Positions 10,926 to 23,057 are shown, counted from the stretch's first letter. The stretch is 54,722 bases of DNA from Streptomyces sp. Z26 (GCF_003665095.1 NZ_RCHV01000002.1:6435001-6489722), one strand, 5' to 3'. A program made the numbers and translations. The notes: generated from the letters alone by a model not told the origin.

Positions 10926-11528
10926 GTGGGCAGCACCGGCGGAGAAGGCACGGCGGCGAACGGTTTCCCTCCACTCCAGGGGCCCCCGCCGCAGCCCGCC
11001 ACCGAGGCCGTCCCGGCCGACGACAGCCCTGTGGAGCGGCTCGGCTACCGCGGCCCCACGGCTTGCTCGGCCTCCGGCATCACGTACCGGCAGCTGGACT
11101 ACTGGGCGCGTACGGGCCTTGTCGAGCCGAGCATCCGCGCCGCGTACGGCTCCGGGACCCAGCGGCTCTACAGCTTCCGTGACGTCGTCGTCCTGAAGAT
11201 CGTCAAACGACTGCTGGACACGGGCGTATCGCTCCAGAACATCCGTACCGCCGTCGAGCACCTCCGCTCGCGCGGCCGCACCGACCTGGCGCGCATGACG
11301 CTGATGAGCGACGGCGCCACCGTCTACGAGTGCGCGTCCCCGGACGACGTCGTCGACCTGCTCCAGGGCGGCCAGGGCGTCTTCGGCATCGCCGTCGGCG
11401 TCGTCTGGAAGGACGTCGAGGGCGCCCTCTCCGAGCTGCACGCCGAGCACGTCGACACCGGCGAGACCGTCGTCCGCGAGCACCCCGGGGACGAGCTGGC
11501 GCGCCGCCGGGGCAACCGTGCCGGGTGA
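10926..11528 (+). CDS. MerR-family regulator, second copy (Rv1830-like)
   Basis: 200 residues. GTG 10926 chosen because AAGGAGGAGG lies immediately upstream; the GTG at 10908 would place that site inside the gene. After about 35 disordered residues comes a MerR helix-turn-helix (GITYRQLDYWARTGLVEPS, then GSGTQRLYSFRDVVVLKIVK) and a helical dimerisation region (VSLQNIRTAVEHL). The C-terminal half (YECASPDDVVDLLQGGQGVFGIAVG) is typical of this actinobacterial paralogue. It has the position of Rv1830 in the conserved block. Its target genes are not visible. Confidence 0.84.
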   Translation: MGSTGGEGTAANGFPPLQGPPPQPATEAVPADDSPVERLGYRGPTACSASGITYRQLDYWARTGLVEPSIRAAYGSGTQRLYSFRDVVVLKIVKRLLDTGVSLQNIRTAVEHLRSRGRTDLARMTLMSDGATVYECASPDDVVDLLQGGQGVFGIAVGVVWKDVEGALSELHAEHVDTGETVVREHPGDELARRRGNRAG

Positions 11529-11561
11529 GACTGTCAGTGGCGTGCGGCAGCATCGGGAGAC

Positions 11562-13073
11562 GTGAGGTCCGCACCGACGATCCTGCATCTCGACATGGAC
11601 GCGTTCTACGCCGCCGTGGAACAGGCGTCCAAGCCGAGCCTGCGCGGTAAGGCCGTCGTCGTCGGAGGGCTCGGCCCGCGCGGGGTCGTGGCCACCGCGT
11701 CGTACGAGGCCCGGCGCTTCGGGGTGCACTCGGCGATGCCCACGGCCCAGGCCCGCAGACTCTGCCCCAACGCGGCGTACCTCGTCCCCCGCTTCCCCCT
11801 CTACCGTCAGGTCAGCGACGTGGTGATGGGCCTGCTGCGGGAGCTGTCACCCCTGGTGGAGCCGCTCAGCCTCGACGAGGCCTTCGTCGACCTGGAGGCG
11901 GGCGGCACCCCCGCCGAGGCGGCCGCCGTACGCGCCGTGGCGAGGCGCCTGCGGGCCGACATCCGAGCCGCGACCGGGCTCGACGGGTCCGTGGGACTGG
12001 CCGGTTCGAAGCTGCTCGCGAAGATCGCGTCGGAGGACGCCAAGCCCGACGGGCTCGTGGTCATCGAGCCCGGCACGGAACGCGACCTGCTCGCCCCGAT
12101 GCCCGTACGCACACTGCCCGGCATCGGCCCCGCCACCGCCGAGACCCTCCGCCGCGCCGGGATCACCACAGTGGGCGAGACCGTGGAGGCCGGGCAGGAC
12201 GAGCTGCTGCGGCTGCTCGGCCGGGCGCACGGCACCGGCCTGTACGCCATGGCGAACGGGATCGACGAGCGCCCGGTGGTGGCCGAACGGGACGCCAAGT
12301 CCGTGTCCGTCGAGGACACCTTCGACGTCGACCTCACCGACCGCACCCGCGTACGGAACGAGCTGGGGCGGCTGGCGGAGCGGTGCGTCGAGCGGCTGCG
12401 CGCGGCGGGCCGCTCGGGCCGTACGGTCGTCATCAAGGTGCGGAGCTACGACTTCTCCACCCTGACCCGTTCCGAGACGCTGCGCGGCCCCACGGACGAC
12501 CCGGCCGTCGTACGGGAGGCCGCGGCCCGGCTCCTGGACGGCGTGGACACCACGGCGGGCGTACGGCTGCTGGGCGTCGGCGTGACCGGACTCGCCTCCT
12601 TCACTCAGGAGGACCTCTTCGCGCAGGCCGCGGGAGACGCGCGGCACCCGGTGGCCGACACCGACGCGGCCCGCACGGAGACCGGTCTCCCCGACGGGCC
12701 GGAGCCCGCGCCCGGAGGCGCGGACGGGCCACGGCACGCGGCGGCGGACGACCCGCCCCGGCGGTGGCTCCCGGGCAACGACGTGGCGCACGCCGCGCAC
12801 GGGCCCGGCTGGGTGCAGGGGAGCGGCGTGGGGCGGGTGACCGTACGGTTCGAGGGGCCGGGGACGCCGCCGGGCCGCGTCCGTACGTTCGCCGTGGACG
12901 ACCCGGAGCTGAGCGCGGCCGACCCGCCGCCCCTCACGGCGTCACCCGCCCACCCGGACGGGCCGGACGACGCCGCGGGCGGTCAGCCGTCGGCGCCGGC
13001 GATCCGGCCGAAGTCGGTGTCGGGTGGGCGCGGCGCGGACGGCTCGCCGCCGGTGGGCACGTCGAGCCCGTAG
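11562..13073 (+). CDS. dinB: DNA polymerase IV (Y family, DinB)
   Basis: 503 residues. The palm motifs of Y-family polymerases are intact: HLDMDAFYAAVE at residues 9-20 and SLDEAFVDLEAGG at about 104, giving the three metal-binding acids. A helix-hairpin-helix thumb (LPGIGPATAETLRRAGI) and a little-finger domain follow to about residue 345. The remaining roughly 150 residues are Pro/Gly/Asp-rich with one conserved island (WLPGNDVAHAAHGPGWVQG). It makes short error-prone patches past DNA lesions. The last 91 nt overlap the convergent PRC-barrel gene. In M. tuberculosis there is no polymerase gene at this point, so it is an insertion into the shared gene order. Confidence 0.92.
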   Translation: MRSAPTILHLDMDAFYAAVEQASKPSLRGKAVVVGGLGPRGVVATASYEARRFGVHSAMPTAQARRLCPNAAYLVPRFPLYRQVSDVVMGLLRELSPLVEPLSLDEAFVDLEAGGTPAEAAAVRAVARRLRADIRAATGLDGSVGLAGSKLLAKIASEDAKPDGLVVIEPGTERDLLAPMPVRTLPGIGPATAETLRRAGITTVGETVEAGQDELLRLLGRAHGTGLYAMANGIDERPVVAERDAKSVSVEDTFDVDLTDRTRVRNELGRLAERCVERLRAAGRSGRTVVIKVRSYDFSTLTRSETLRGPTDDPAVVREAAARLLDGVDTTAGVRLLGVGVTGLASFTQEDLFAQAAGDARHPVADTDAARTETGLPDGPEPAPGGADGPRHAAADDPPRRWLPGNDVAHAAHGPGWVQGSGVGRVTVRFEGPGTPPGRVRTFAVDDPELSAADPPPLTASPAHPDGPDDAAGGQPSAPAIRPKSVSGGRGADGSPPVGTSSP

Positions 13074-13366
13074 TGGTGGTAGAGCTGCAACTCCTGCTCG
13101 GGCGACAGATGGCGGCCCACGCCGAAGTCGGGGGCCTCCTTGATCAACGCGCGCTCGAACGGGACGCGCAGCACGTCGCCGTCCAGCTCGCTCGGCTCCA
13201 GCGGGACGAACGCGTCGCGGCTGAACAGCCCGGTGCGTACGGCCGCCCACTCGGGGCGTCCCGTGGCGTCGTCGAGGTACACCTCGTCGACGGTGCCGAT
13301 CCGCGCACCGTCGCGGTCGAACGCCTTCCGGCCGATCAGGGTCCGCGGATCGATCTCGGTATGCAC
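12983..13366 (-). CDS. PRC-barrel domain protein
   Basis: 127 residues from the GTG at 13366, which has GGGAG five bases upstream; two in-frame GTGs lie just before it. The N-terminal 80 residues form a PRC barrel (RTLIGRKAFDRDGARIGTVDEVYLD region, then WAAVRTGLF and FVPLEPSEL). A short helical tail (LSPEQELQLYHHYGLDVP) is common in Streptomyces copies. PRC barrels occur in photosynthetic-reaction-centre H subunits and RimM; the stand-alone copies have no defined role. It is convergent with dinB and overlaps its 3' end by 91 bp. Confidence 0.85.
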   Translation of the reverse strand: MHTEIDPRTLIGRKAFDRDGARIGTVDEVYLDDATGRPEWAAVRTGLFSRDAFVPLEPSELDGDVLRVPFERALIKEAPDFGVGRHLSPEQELQLYHHYGLDVPTGGEPSAPRPPDTDFGRIAGADG

Positions 13367-13514
13367 GGCCACTCCCACTGCTCGCGGTCACTCCGGACGC
13401 CCCCGGGAACAGAATCCCCCAGGAAGCGCGAAAGCGACATTCCGGGGCGGGCGGTGACGCTGCCCGGTTCCCGTTCCCCACCGCGCTGGTACCCTCGGAA
13501 ACGGCTGTCGACCC

Positions 13515-13730
13515 CGTACGGGAGAGTCCTCCGGAAAGTCCCGGAGGCGCCGAAGGAGCAACTCCTCCCCGGAATCTCTCAGGCACACGTACCGTACGGA
13601 CGAGGTCACTCTGGAAAGCAGGGCGGGCCGCGGACGAGCGCCGAAGTCCCCCTCACCGACGGTGAAAACCGGGCGGCCCGGCACCCGGGCGGGCCGGTGA
13701 AGCTCTCAGGTCCATGACAGAGGGGGAGGC
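13515..13730 (+). promoter_or_regulatory. Tandem glycine riboswitch upstream of gcvP
   Basis: Two consecutive glycine-aptamer modules are visible. The first contains GGGAGAGT, GGCGCCGAAGGAGCAA and GAATCTCTCAGGCA. The second contains CACTCTGGAAAGC, GCGCCGAAGTCC, the ACGGTGAAAACC segment and AAGCTCTCAGGTCCATGACA, with a GAGGGGG end. These are the conserved cores of gcvT-type riboswitches, which turn expression on when glycine is abundant. The second aptamer ends about 60 nt before the gcvP ATG, so control of translation or termination of gcvP is likely. Boundaries are approximate. Confidence 0.9.
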
Positions 13731-13790
13731 CGTCCGGGCACCTCGACCGGTGCCCCTCGTAGGTCGCACAGACCCAGGAGGCCCCCGCAG

Positions 13791-16676
<2,886 letters not shown>

Positions 16677-16700
16677 CGCGTACGGCGGCGGACATGAAGG

Positions 16701-16735
16701 GGGGCCGGTGCGGCTGACGACGCCGGGCCGGCCCC
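16701..16735. terminator. Hairpin between convergent genes
   Basis: GGGGCCGG and CCGGCCCC form a GC stem, with an inner CGGC/GCCG pairing and a short loop, in the 77-nt gap between the gcvP stop and the convergent DUF5999 stop. It is probably a bidirectional terminator without a T run. Confidence 0.5.
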
Positions 16736-16753
16736 TGTCCGTACGGTGCCGCG

Positions 16754-16960
16754 TCAGGCGGCGGTGATGACCTGCTCGCTGTCGAGCGGGCGGTGCGGCG
16801 CGATGACCTTGCCGTCCGGGAGCAGCTCACCGGTGTCCTCGAAGAGCAGGACGCCGTTGCACAGCAGGCTCCAGCCCTGCTCGGGGAAGTGCGCCACGAG
16901 GTGCGCGGCCTCCCGGTCGGCGGATTCGGCTGTCGGGCACGGTGGCTTGTGCTGGCACAT
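16754..16960 (-). CDS. DUF5999 family small protein
   Basis: 68 residues from the ATG at 16960. It begins MCQHKPPCPTAESADREAA and continues through HFPEQGWSLLCNGVLLFEDTG and ELLPDGKVIAPHRP, the pattern of a small conserved Streptomyces protein. The two N-terminal cysteines with the following histidine suggest metal binding, but this is unproven. An in-frame ATG at 17017 would add 19 residues; GGAAG about 9 nt before 16960 and family length favour the shorter form. Confidence 0.75.
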   Translation of the reverse strand: MCQHKPPCPTAESADREAAHLVAHFPEQGWSLLCNGVLLFEDTGELLPDGKVIAPHRPLDSEQVITAA

Positions 16961-17326
16961 TTTCGGTGTCTTCCGGTGTGTGGTGGTCTCTGTTCCGCGG
17001 CTCGGTGCGTTCTCCATGGCCGCCCCCCGTTTCCTCGGTCAGTCCCCAGTGTTGCCCCGCCGGGAGGAATCCGCAGGCATTTCGCCGCAGTGCTCCTGAC
17101 TCGTCTGAGACGCGTCCACCCGGCCGGGCGGTTGCCCCCGGAAAGGGGTCCCTTCGGGTGGTCGGGAGAACGCGGAGGGCTACTCCGCCGGGGGTACGGA
17201 CCCGTCCCGTACGGCCGTGCGCGCGCGTACGGGCCCGGAGCGGCGGTCGGCCGGCGTGCCGCCGTGTCGCGGGCGGGACGCCGGCCGGGGACCGGTGCTC
17301 TGACGGGCCGGGCGGAACGGGTGGTG
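16961..17326. other. Intergenic region, no gene seen
   Basis: This gap lies between two leftward genes. I see no convincing small gene, tRNA or perfect hairpin in it. It should hold the promoter of the DUF5999 gene. Confidence 0.5.
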
Positions 17327-17938
17327 TCAGACGGCCGTGCCGGAGGGGACGGTCGTACCGAGCAGCTTCGCGGAGGCCACCAGCCGGTGCGTGAGCACGG
17401 GCAGCAGCGCGTCGACCCGGTGCGGCTGGTGCGCGGCGATGCCGGGCGGCGACGGGGCCAGCGGGATCAGCAGGTCGGAGGCGGCCGGGGAGCCCTCGGC
17501 GGGGTCGGCGTCGGCGTCGCCGTGCAGCCACAGCGTCACCATGTACAGCTCGGGCACCGACAGCAGACGCGGCTGGTACGCCAGCGGCAGCACGTCCGCC
17601 TGCTCCATGGCGCGCCGCGTGGAGGACGCGTACGGGCCCTGACGGAAGTGCTCGAACGACCAGCCCCCGGCGGTTCCGCGCACCTCGGCAGCGCCGACGA
17701 CCACGGGTCTGCCGCTGCCCGGCCCGTCCCCGCCCGGTTCCGTGTCGCGCAGCAGGAACCGCCAGCCGGTGAGGCGGGTGACGGGTGGGCCCTGCCGCTG
17801 TCCGACGTGCGCGATCTCGTGCACGGGCAGGGCGAGGTCCGGACGTGGCGTGCCCGGGAGCCCGGAGGCGGGTGAGTCGATCGCGTCGAGGACGCCGCGC
17901 AACGCGGAAGCCGGAGCCGGGGACATACGCAGGGGCAT
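17327..17938 (-). CDS. Conserved hypothetical protein
   Basis: 203 residues from the ATG at 17938, which has GAGAGGCGA upstream. No domain is recognised. The sequence has a globular look: LPVHEIAHVGQRQGPPVTRLTGWRF, then FRQGPYASSTRRAMEQADVLPL, LSVPELYMVTLWLHGD and a C-terminal RVDALLPVLTHRLVASAKLL. There are no transmembrane helices or signal peptide. It is transcribed away from the GCS2-type ligase across a 0.56-kb divergent spacer. The acidic DADADPAEG segment is probably a loop. Confidence 0.6.
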   Translation of the reverse strand: MPLRMSPAPASALRGVLDAIDSPASGLPGTPRPDLALPVHEIAHVGQRQGPPVTRLTGWRFLLRDTEPGGDGPGSGRPVVVGAAEVRGTAGGWSFEHFRQGPYASSTRRAMEQADVLPLAYQPRLLSVPELYMVTLWLHGDADADPAEGSPAASDLLIPLAPSPPGIAAHQPHRVDALLPVLTHRLVASAKLLGTTVPSGTAV

Positions 17939-18497
17939 GATGGGTCGCCTCTCATGGGAGACATGGCTGTGCGAGGGCGGTGCGCGACGGCACTGTCGGC
18001 GTACGGAGGGCCGCGGACGGCGGCCGGGAGGGCGTCGACGGTCACGGGCCGGTCGAGCACCCAGGTCTCTGCCTCGTCCTCGGAGCTTATACGACGTTTG
18101 TTCCCACAAGGTTTCGGCTAGTGACTCACCAGTATTTCCGCAAGGGGAAATCCGGGCGGTGTGAGAGACGCATTTCTCCGGGTACGCGGTGTCCGTATGC
18201 CCGCTGCCTCGGATTCCCACCGGGAAATGGTCGGCCGAAAGACGTCGATGCATTTCGTGGGACGTTATGCATATGGAGTGGGTCACCGCCGTATGCCGAA
18301 GGGATGTGCCGACGGCGTTCCCATCGCAGCGTAACCGCCGACGACCTGCCCGGGGAGGCGTTATCGATCATACGGACGGGCATCAATCCCTCGTCATACG
18401 TGTGACTCCCGGCCGTCACCGGCCGCACGCCCCGAGCACACCACCCCGCAGTCCCCGTCCCCGACCCGTGGTCCGCAGCACAAGGAGGAACGCCCCG
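17939..18497. other. Divergent intergenic region, 0.56 kb
   Basis: It separates a leftward hypothetical gene from the rightward GCS2-type ligase gene, so it must carry both promoters. It is less GC-rich than its neighbours. A small inverted repeat ATTTCC/GGAAAT is visible near 18133-18150. I found no small coding sequence with a good ribosome site. Confidence 0.45.
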
Positions 18498-19991
18498 ATG
18501 GGAGAGAAGGTCGCGGCCGACAGATTCGGCCTGACCGACCGGCAGAGGTACCGCGCGAAGCTGCGGCTGTGCCTGGAGGGACTCGAACGCCTCCTGCGGG
18601 AGCAGCGGTTCGACCGCCCCCGCGGACTGATGGGGCTGGAGATTGAGCTGAACCTCGCCGACGCCGGGGGCCTGCCCCGCATGCGGAACGCGGAGGTCCT
18701 GGAGCGGATCGGCAGCCGCGACTTCCAGACGGAGCTGGGCCAGTTCAACCTCGAAGTGAACATCGTGCCGCACCAGTTGACGGGCCGGGTGTTCGACCAA
18801 CTGGCGGAGGAGCTGCGTACGGGCCTCGCGTACGCCGACCGGCAGGCGCGCGAGGTCGACGCGCGGATCGTGATGATCGGCATCCTGCCGACGCTCACCG
18901 GTGAGGACCTGGTCTCCGCGAACCTCTCCGCCGTCGACCGCTACACCCTCCTCAACGACCAGATCATGGCGGCGCGGGGCGAGGAGGTCACCCTCGACAT
19001 CCAGGGCGTCGAGCACCTGCGCTACGTCTCCGGGTCGATCGCGCCCGAAGCGGCCTGCACCTCCGTGCAGTTGCACCTCCAGGTGACGCCCAACCGCTTC
19101 GCGAACGTGTGGAACGCCGCGCAGGCCATCGTCGGCCCGCAGATCGCGATGGGCGCCAACTCCCCGTTCCTCTTCGGCCGTGAGCTGTGGCGCGAGTCCC
19201 GCCCGCCGCTGTTCGCGCAGGCCACCGACACCCGGCCGCCGGAGCTGGCCGCGCAGGGCGTCCGCCCGCGTACGTGGTTCGGGGAGCGCTGGATCGACTC
19301 CGCCTACGACCTGTTCGAGGAGAACGTCCGCTACTTTCCCGCGCTGCTGCCCCTGCTGGAGGACGAGGACCCGCGCGTGGAGCTGGACGCGGGCCGGACC
19401 CCCGCCCTGCCCGAACTCGTCCTGCACAACGGCACCGTGTACCGCTGGAACCGGCCCGTGTACGGCGTCGCCGACGGCGTGCCGCACCTGCGGGTGGAGA
19501 ACCGCGTGCTGCCCGCCGGGCCCACCGTGGCCGACGTCCTCGCCAACACCGCGTTCTACTACGGCCTGGTGCGGGCCCTCGCCGACGACCCTCGGCCGGT
19601 GTGGAAGCGCCTCCCGTTCGCCGCCGCGCGGGAGAACTTCGACAACGCCTGCCGCCACGGCGTCGACGCCTCCCTGACCTGGCCGCGCCCCGGCCGAGGC
19701 GGACTGGCCAGCGTCCCCGCGGTACGGCTCGTACGGGACGAGCTGCTGCCGCTCGCCGCCTCGGGCCTCGACGCCTGGGGCATCGAGCCGGGCGACCGCG
19801 ACCGCTACCTGTCCATCATCGAGGAGCGCTGCCGCCTCCGTACGAACGGCGCGGCGTGGCAGGCCGCCTCGTTCCACCGGGCGCAGGCGGCCGGGCTGGA
19901 CCGGGAGAAGGCGCTGACCGCGATGACCAGGAGGTACTGCGAGCTGGTCCGTACGGAGGAGCCGGTCCACACCTGGCCCGTCGGCCCGTGA
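18498..19991 (+). CDS. Glutamate-cysteine ligase family protein (GCS2-like, ATP-grasp-related fold)
   Basis: 497 residues; the ATG at 18498 has AAGGAGG about ten bases upstream, so in-frame codons before it are not used. The GCS2-type fold is suggested by LMGLEIELNLAD (acidic metal-binding strand), ELGQFNLEVNIVPH, ACTSVQLHLQV, and ANSPFLFGRELWRESR. Relatives include gamma-glutamyl ligases such as YbdK and EgtA. Streptomyces carry several such proteins whose substrates are not defined, so I do not assign glutathione, mycothiol or ergothioneine synthesis. It stands alone, followed by a strong terminator. Confidence 0.8.
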   Translation: MGEKVAADRFGLTDRQRYRAKLRLCLEGLERLLREQRFDRPRGLMGLEIELNLADAGGLPRMRNAEVLERIGSRDFQTELGQFNLEVNIVPHQLTGRVFDQLAEELRTGLAYADRQAREVDARIVMIGILPTLTGEDLVSANLSAVDRYTLLNDQIMAARGEEVTLDIQGVEHLRYVSGSIAPEAACTSVQLHLQVTPNRFANVWNAAQAIVGPQIAMGANSPFLFGRELWRESRPPLFAQATDTRPPELAAQGVRPRTWFGERWIDSAYDLFEENVRYFPALLPLLEDEDPRVELDAGRTPALPELVLHNGTVYRWNRPVYGVADGVPHLRVENRVLPAGPTVADVLANTAFYYGLVRALADDPRPVWKRLPFAAARENFDNACRHGVDASLTWPRPGRGGLASVPAVRLVRDELLPLAASGLDAWGIEPGDRDRYLSIIEERCRLRTNGAAWQAASFHRAQAAGLDREKALTAMTRRYCELVRTEEPVHTWPVGP

Positions 19992-19997
19992 CGTAGC

Positions 19998-20036
19998 GCG
20001 CCCCCGGGCCCGGTGCCGCACCGGGCCCGGGGGCGC
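19998..20036. terminator. Very strong bidirectional terminator hairpin
   Basis: A 19-bp perfect inverted repeat (GCGCCCCCGGGCCCGGTGC and its complement, with almost no loop) starts six bases after the ligase stop and lies between convergent genes. No T tract is present on either side. Confidence 0.8.
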
Positions 20037-20081
20037 CGTACGCCCCGTCGCCGCCGGGCCCGTGCGGTCGTCCGGCCGTGC

Positions 20082-21971
20082 TCACCCCGCGTGGCCCGCC
20101 GACATGATCGCCTTGAGGATCACCTCGCGGATCTGGCCGGGGTCGTCGACCCGGTACGAGGAGCCGCTCGTCGCCTCCGCGATCTCCCGGCACGCCTCCT
20201 CGTCGGCGTCCGGGCCGACCGCGATGGCGATCAGCGGTACGGGCCGTTCCGGCCCCGCCAACTTCCGCAGCTCCTTGACGAGTTCGCCGCGGGTGACGCT
20301 GCCCGGGTCCTCGTTGGCGCCGTCGGTGAGGATGACCAGCGCGTTGAACCCGCCCTTCGTGTACGTGTCGAGCGCGTCCCTGTACGCCGCCAGCGCCGTG
20401 TCGTACAGCCCCGTCGCGCCGCCGGGGATCGGCTCCAGGCCGCCGATGGCGGCGGTGAGCCGGTCGCGCTGGGTGCCGCCGTCGTCGGTGCGTTCACCGA
20501 GGCGGGCGGCGGGCACCAGCTTGCGGTAGTCGCGCTTGCCCTTCAGCCGTACGGCGAAGTCCCACAGCCCGATCTCGTCGCTGTCGCTGAACTGCGCGAG
20601 GGCCTGGAGCAGCGAGCCCTTCGTGACGGCCATCCGGCTCTCGCCCCCGCCACCCGGCACCGGCGACGACATCGACGCGGAGGCGTCCACGACGGTGGTG
20701 AGCCGCACGCTCTGCACGGTGATCGTCCACATGCCCAGCACCGCGCTCAGGTCCTTGCTCTTCGGCGGGTCGGCCGGCGGTTCGCCGTACGGCTGCGGGT
20801 CGCGGCTGCCCGCCGTGTGCGACAGCTCGTCGTCGGCCTGCCCGTGCCCCTCGCGGAATCCGTGCCGCTGGAGGACGCGGCGGCCGGACTCGCTGCCCAG
20901 CAGCGTCTGGAAGCGCGTGACGGCGCGCGTCCTGGTGTTGTCGTGGCTGTCGGGGTCGAGCACCGTGTACGGGTAGTCGAGGAACGCGGTGGAGTCGTCG
21001 GGGGAGAACAGCCGCAGGTCGGGGGCGTCCTGGCGGCCGGTGTTGTGGGTGTACGCGGCCTGTTCGGACAGCAGCAGCGCCTGGTTGCGCTGCGGGTTGC
21101 CGCTCTCGGCGCCGGTCGCGTCGCGCGGCAGGGTGGCGAGGACCTGCGGGTCGCCGGGCGCGGTGCGTTCGGAGAGGAGCTTGACGATCGCGGCGGCCCG
21201 TACGTCCGCGTCGCCCTTCCCGGCCGTACCGCCCTTGCCGCCCTTCTCGTCCTTCCCGTCTTTCTTCCCCGCGGCCGCGGGCTTCCCGCCGCTCTCCGTG
21301 GACTGCTGGATACGGGCGAGGGCGAGCAGCCCGGACGCGCTGCGCGTGGGATCGGCGCTGCCGACGCGCAACGCGCCCTCCTGCGCGGCGCCCGCCAACT
21401 CCGCCCAGCTGTACGTCCGTTCCGGCCAGCCCAGTTTCTCCGCCTCGTCGGGTAACGCGGCGAAGCCCAGCGGGGAGGAGGCGACGCTGCCGGTGGTGTC
21501 GAGCGGCACGGCCTTCCCGTACGCGGTGGCGCGCGTCACCCACAGCGCCGAGTCCGGCACCCACACGTCGAAGCCGCTGGCCGAGCCCCCGCCGAGGGTG
21601 CCCGCCATCTCGACGCCCGTACGGTCGCTGACCCGTACGTCCAGGCACTGCCCGTCGGACGTGGTGCCGTCCTCGCGCGCGCGGTCCGCGACCGCGCGCA
21701 GCGCCGGGGCGACGGACGGCTCGGCGGCGACGCGCAGGCCGACGGTGTTCCCCTCGCAGGGTTCGTCGAACGGCAACATCCCGCTGCGCGCGGCCCCGAC
21801 CGTACCGGCGCCCAGGGCGAGGACGACGGCGGTGGCGACGAGGACCGTACGGCGGCTGGGACGGCGCCACGGCAGCGGGCCCGCCGGACCGGGCCCGCCG
21901 GGCGGCGGCGGGTCCGCGGAGCCCCCCGCGGATGACCGGCCGGGGCGATCCGGCAAGCTGTGACGTCCCAT
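20082..21971 (-). CDS. Membrane-anchored substrate-binding and von Willebrand factor A domain protein
   Basis: 629 residues from the ATG at 21971, with GAAGGAGG upstream. A Pro/Gly-rich cytoplasmic start and RRPSRR charge cluster precede one hydrophobic segment (TVLVATAVVLALGAGTVGAA, about residues 40-60), then a secreted part. Residues of about 80-390 resemble an extracellular solute-binding domain with an insertion rich in K, D and G. Residues of about 420-629 form a VWA domain with the MIDAS motif DASAS near 428 and the later T and D positions (ILTDGANED). Proteins of this build are common in Streptomyces; the ligand is unknown. Chaperone-like or surface-binding roles are inferred. Confidence 0.82.
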   Translation of the reverse strand: MGRHSLPDRPGRSSAGGSADPPPPGGPGPAGPLPWRRPSRRTVLVATAVVLALGAGTVGAARSGMLPFDEPCEGNTVGLRVAAEPSVAPALRAVADRAREDGTTSDGQCLDVRVSDRTGVEMAGTLGGGSASGFDVWVPDSALWVTRATAYGKAVPLDTTGSVASSPLGFAALPDEAEKLGWPERTYSWAELAGAAQEGALRVGSADPTRSASGLLALARIQQSTESGGKPAAAGKKDGKDEKGGKGGTAGKGDADVRAAAIVKLLSERTAPGDPQVLATLPRDATGAESGNPQRNQALLLSEQAAYTHNTGRQDAPDLRLFSPDDSTAFLDYPYTVLDPDSHDNTRTRAVTRFQTLLGSESGRRVLQRHGFREGHGQADDELSHTAGSRDPQPYGEPPADPPKSKDLSAVLGMWTITVQSVRLTTVVDASASMSSPVPGGGGESRMAVTKGSLLQALAQFSDSDEIGLWDFAVRLKGKRDYRKLVPAARLGERTDDGGTQRDRLTAAIGGLEPIPGGATGLYDTALAAYRDALDTYTKGGFNALVILTDGANEDPGSVTRGELVKELRKLAGPERPVPLIAIAVGPDADEEACREIAEATSGSSYRVDDPGQIREVILKAIMSAGHAG

Positions 21972-22142
21972 GGTGTGCGCGCCTCCTTCTCGGAGCTTCG
22001 CGATCCACATCGGAGGTAGGGACGGCACACCTGTCGGCCGGCGCTCGCCCCCGGCCTGTCGCGAGCGATCTTCGTACGTGCAGTCGAGACCCTAGCGCCA
22101 CGGGGGACCGGATGCGGCGGGATCGTGGAACTGGAGGAGATT

Positions 22143-22958
22143 GTGCAGTCGGAGGCGGGTGACCCCGCGCACCGTTCGTACGAGGACGGGCCGGAACGTA
22201 CGATTCTGCGCCGCGAGGTGCTGCTCGTGCTGGCGCTGTCCCTCGGGGCGAGCGCCGTGTCGTCGCTGATCAGCTTCGCCGGTTCGCTCACCGAACCGGG
22301 CGGACTCGCGGACCAGGCGGCCCAGTTGAACACCTCGCGGGCGCCCGACCGGCCGTGGCTGGACCTGGCCTGGCAGCTGTTCGGGATCGCGACGGCGCTC
22401 GTGCCCGTCGCCCTGGTGGCGCACCTGCTGACCCGCGAGGGCGCCGGGGCGCCCGGGGGAGGGCTCCGCGCGCTGGGCCTCGACCGGTCGCGGCCGGGCT
22501 TCGACCTGAGCCGGGGCGCGGCCCTCGCGGCGGCCGTCGGCGGCACCGGGCTGGCGTTCTACCTCGGGGTGCGGGCCGCCGGGTTCAGCCTCACCGTCGT
22601 ACCGGAGAACCTGCCCGACGTGTGGTGGAAGATCCCCGTACTGGTCCTCTCCGCGGTGCAGAACTCCGTACTGGAGGAGGTGATCGTCGTCGGCTACCTG
22701 CTGCGCCGCCTCGACCGGCTCGGCTGGAGCGCGCACGCCGCCCTGGCCGCGAGCGCCGTGCTGCGCGGCACGTACCACCTCTACCAGGGCGTCGGCGGCT
22801 TCCTCGGGAACATGGCGATGGGCGTGCTCTTCGTGCTGCTCTACCGCCGCTGGGGCCGGGTCGGGCCGCTCGTCGCGGCGCACGCGTTCATCGACGTCGT
22901 GGCCTTCGTCGGGTACGCGCTGCTGGCGGGCGAGGTCGACTGGCTGCCCACCGCCTGA
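22143..22958 (+). CDS. CPBP family intramembrane metalloprotease
   Basis: 271 residues from the GTG at 22143, which has GGAGGAG a few bases before it; GTG 22125 is an alternative. There are about seven hydrophobic segments. The abortive-infection/CAAX-like motifs are complete: EEVIVVGYLLRRL (glutamates near residue 178), RGTYHLYQG and the final HAFIDVV. The family includes prenyl-protein proteases and bacteriocin self-immunity proteins, all acting inside the membrane. Its target is unknown. It is transcribed divergently from the VWA gene, with a 171-nt spacer. Confidence 0.87.
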   Translation: MQSEAGDPAHRSYEDGPERTILRREVLLVLALSLGASAVSSLISFAGSLTEPGGLADQAAQLNTSRAPDRPWLDLAWQLFGIATALVPVALVAHLLTREGAGAPGGGLRALGLDRSRPGFDLSRGAALAAAVGGTGLAFYLGVRAAGFSLTVVPENLPDVWWKIPVLVLSAVQNSVLEEVIVVGYLLRRLDRLGWSAHAALAASAVLRGTYHLYQGVGGFLGNMAMGVLFVLLYRRWGRVGPLVAAHAFIDVVAFVGYALLAGEVDWLPTA

Positions 22959-23057
22959 CGGGGCGTCGGGACACCGGGATGCGGCGCGTACGCCCCCGGC
23001 ATCATGGCGGTGCCGCCGCCCGGCGGCGCCACCTCGTGCCCGGCAAGGAGCCCCGCC

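Noticed and set aside
16961..17531. Arg/Gly/Pro-rich frames between the DUF5999 and hypothetical genes
   Set aside because: Biased composition, no ribosome site, no family likeness.
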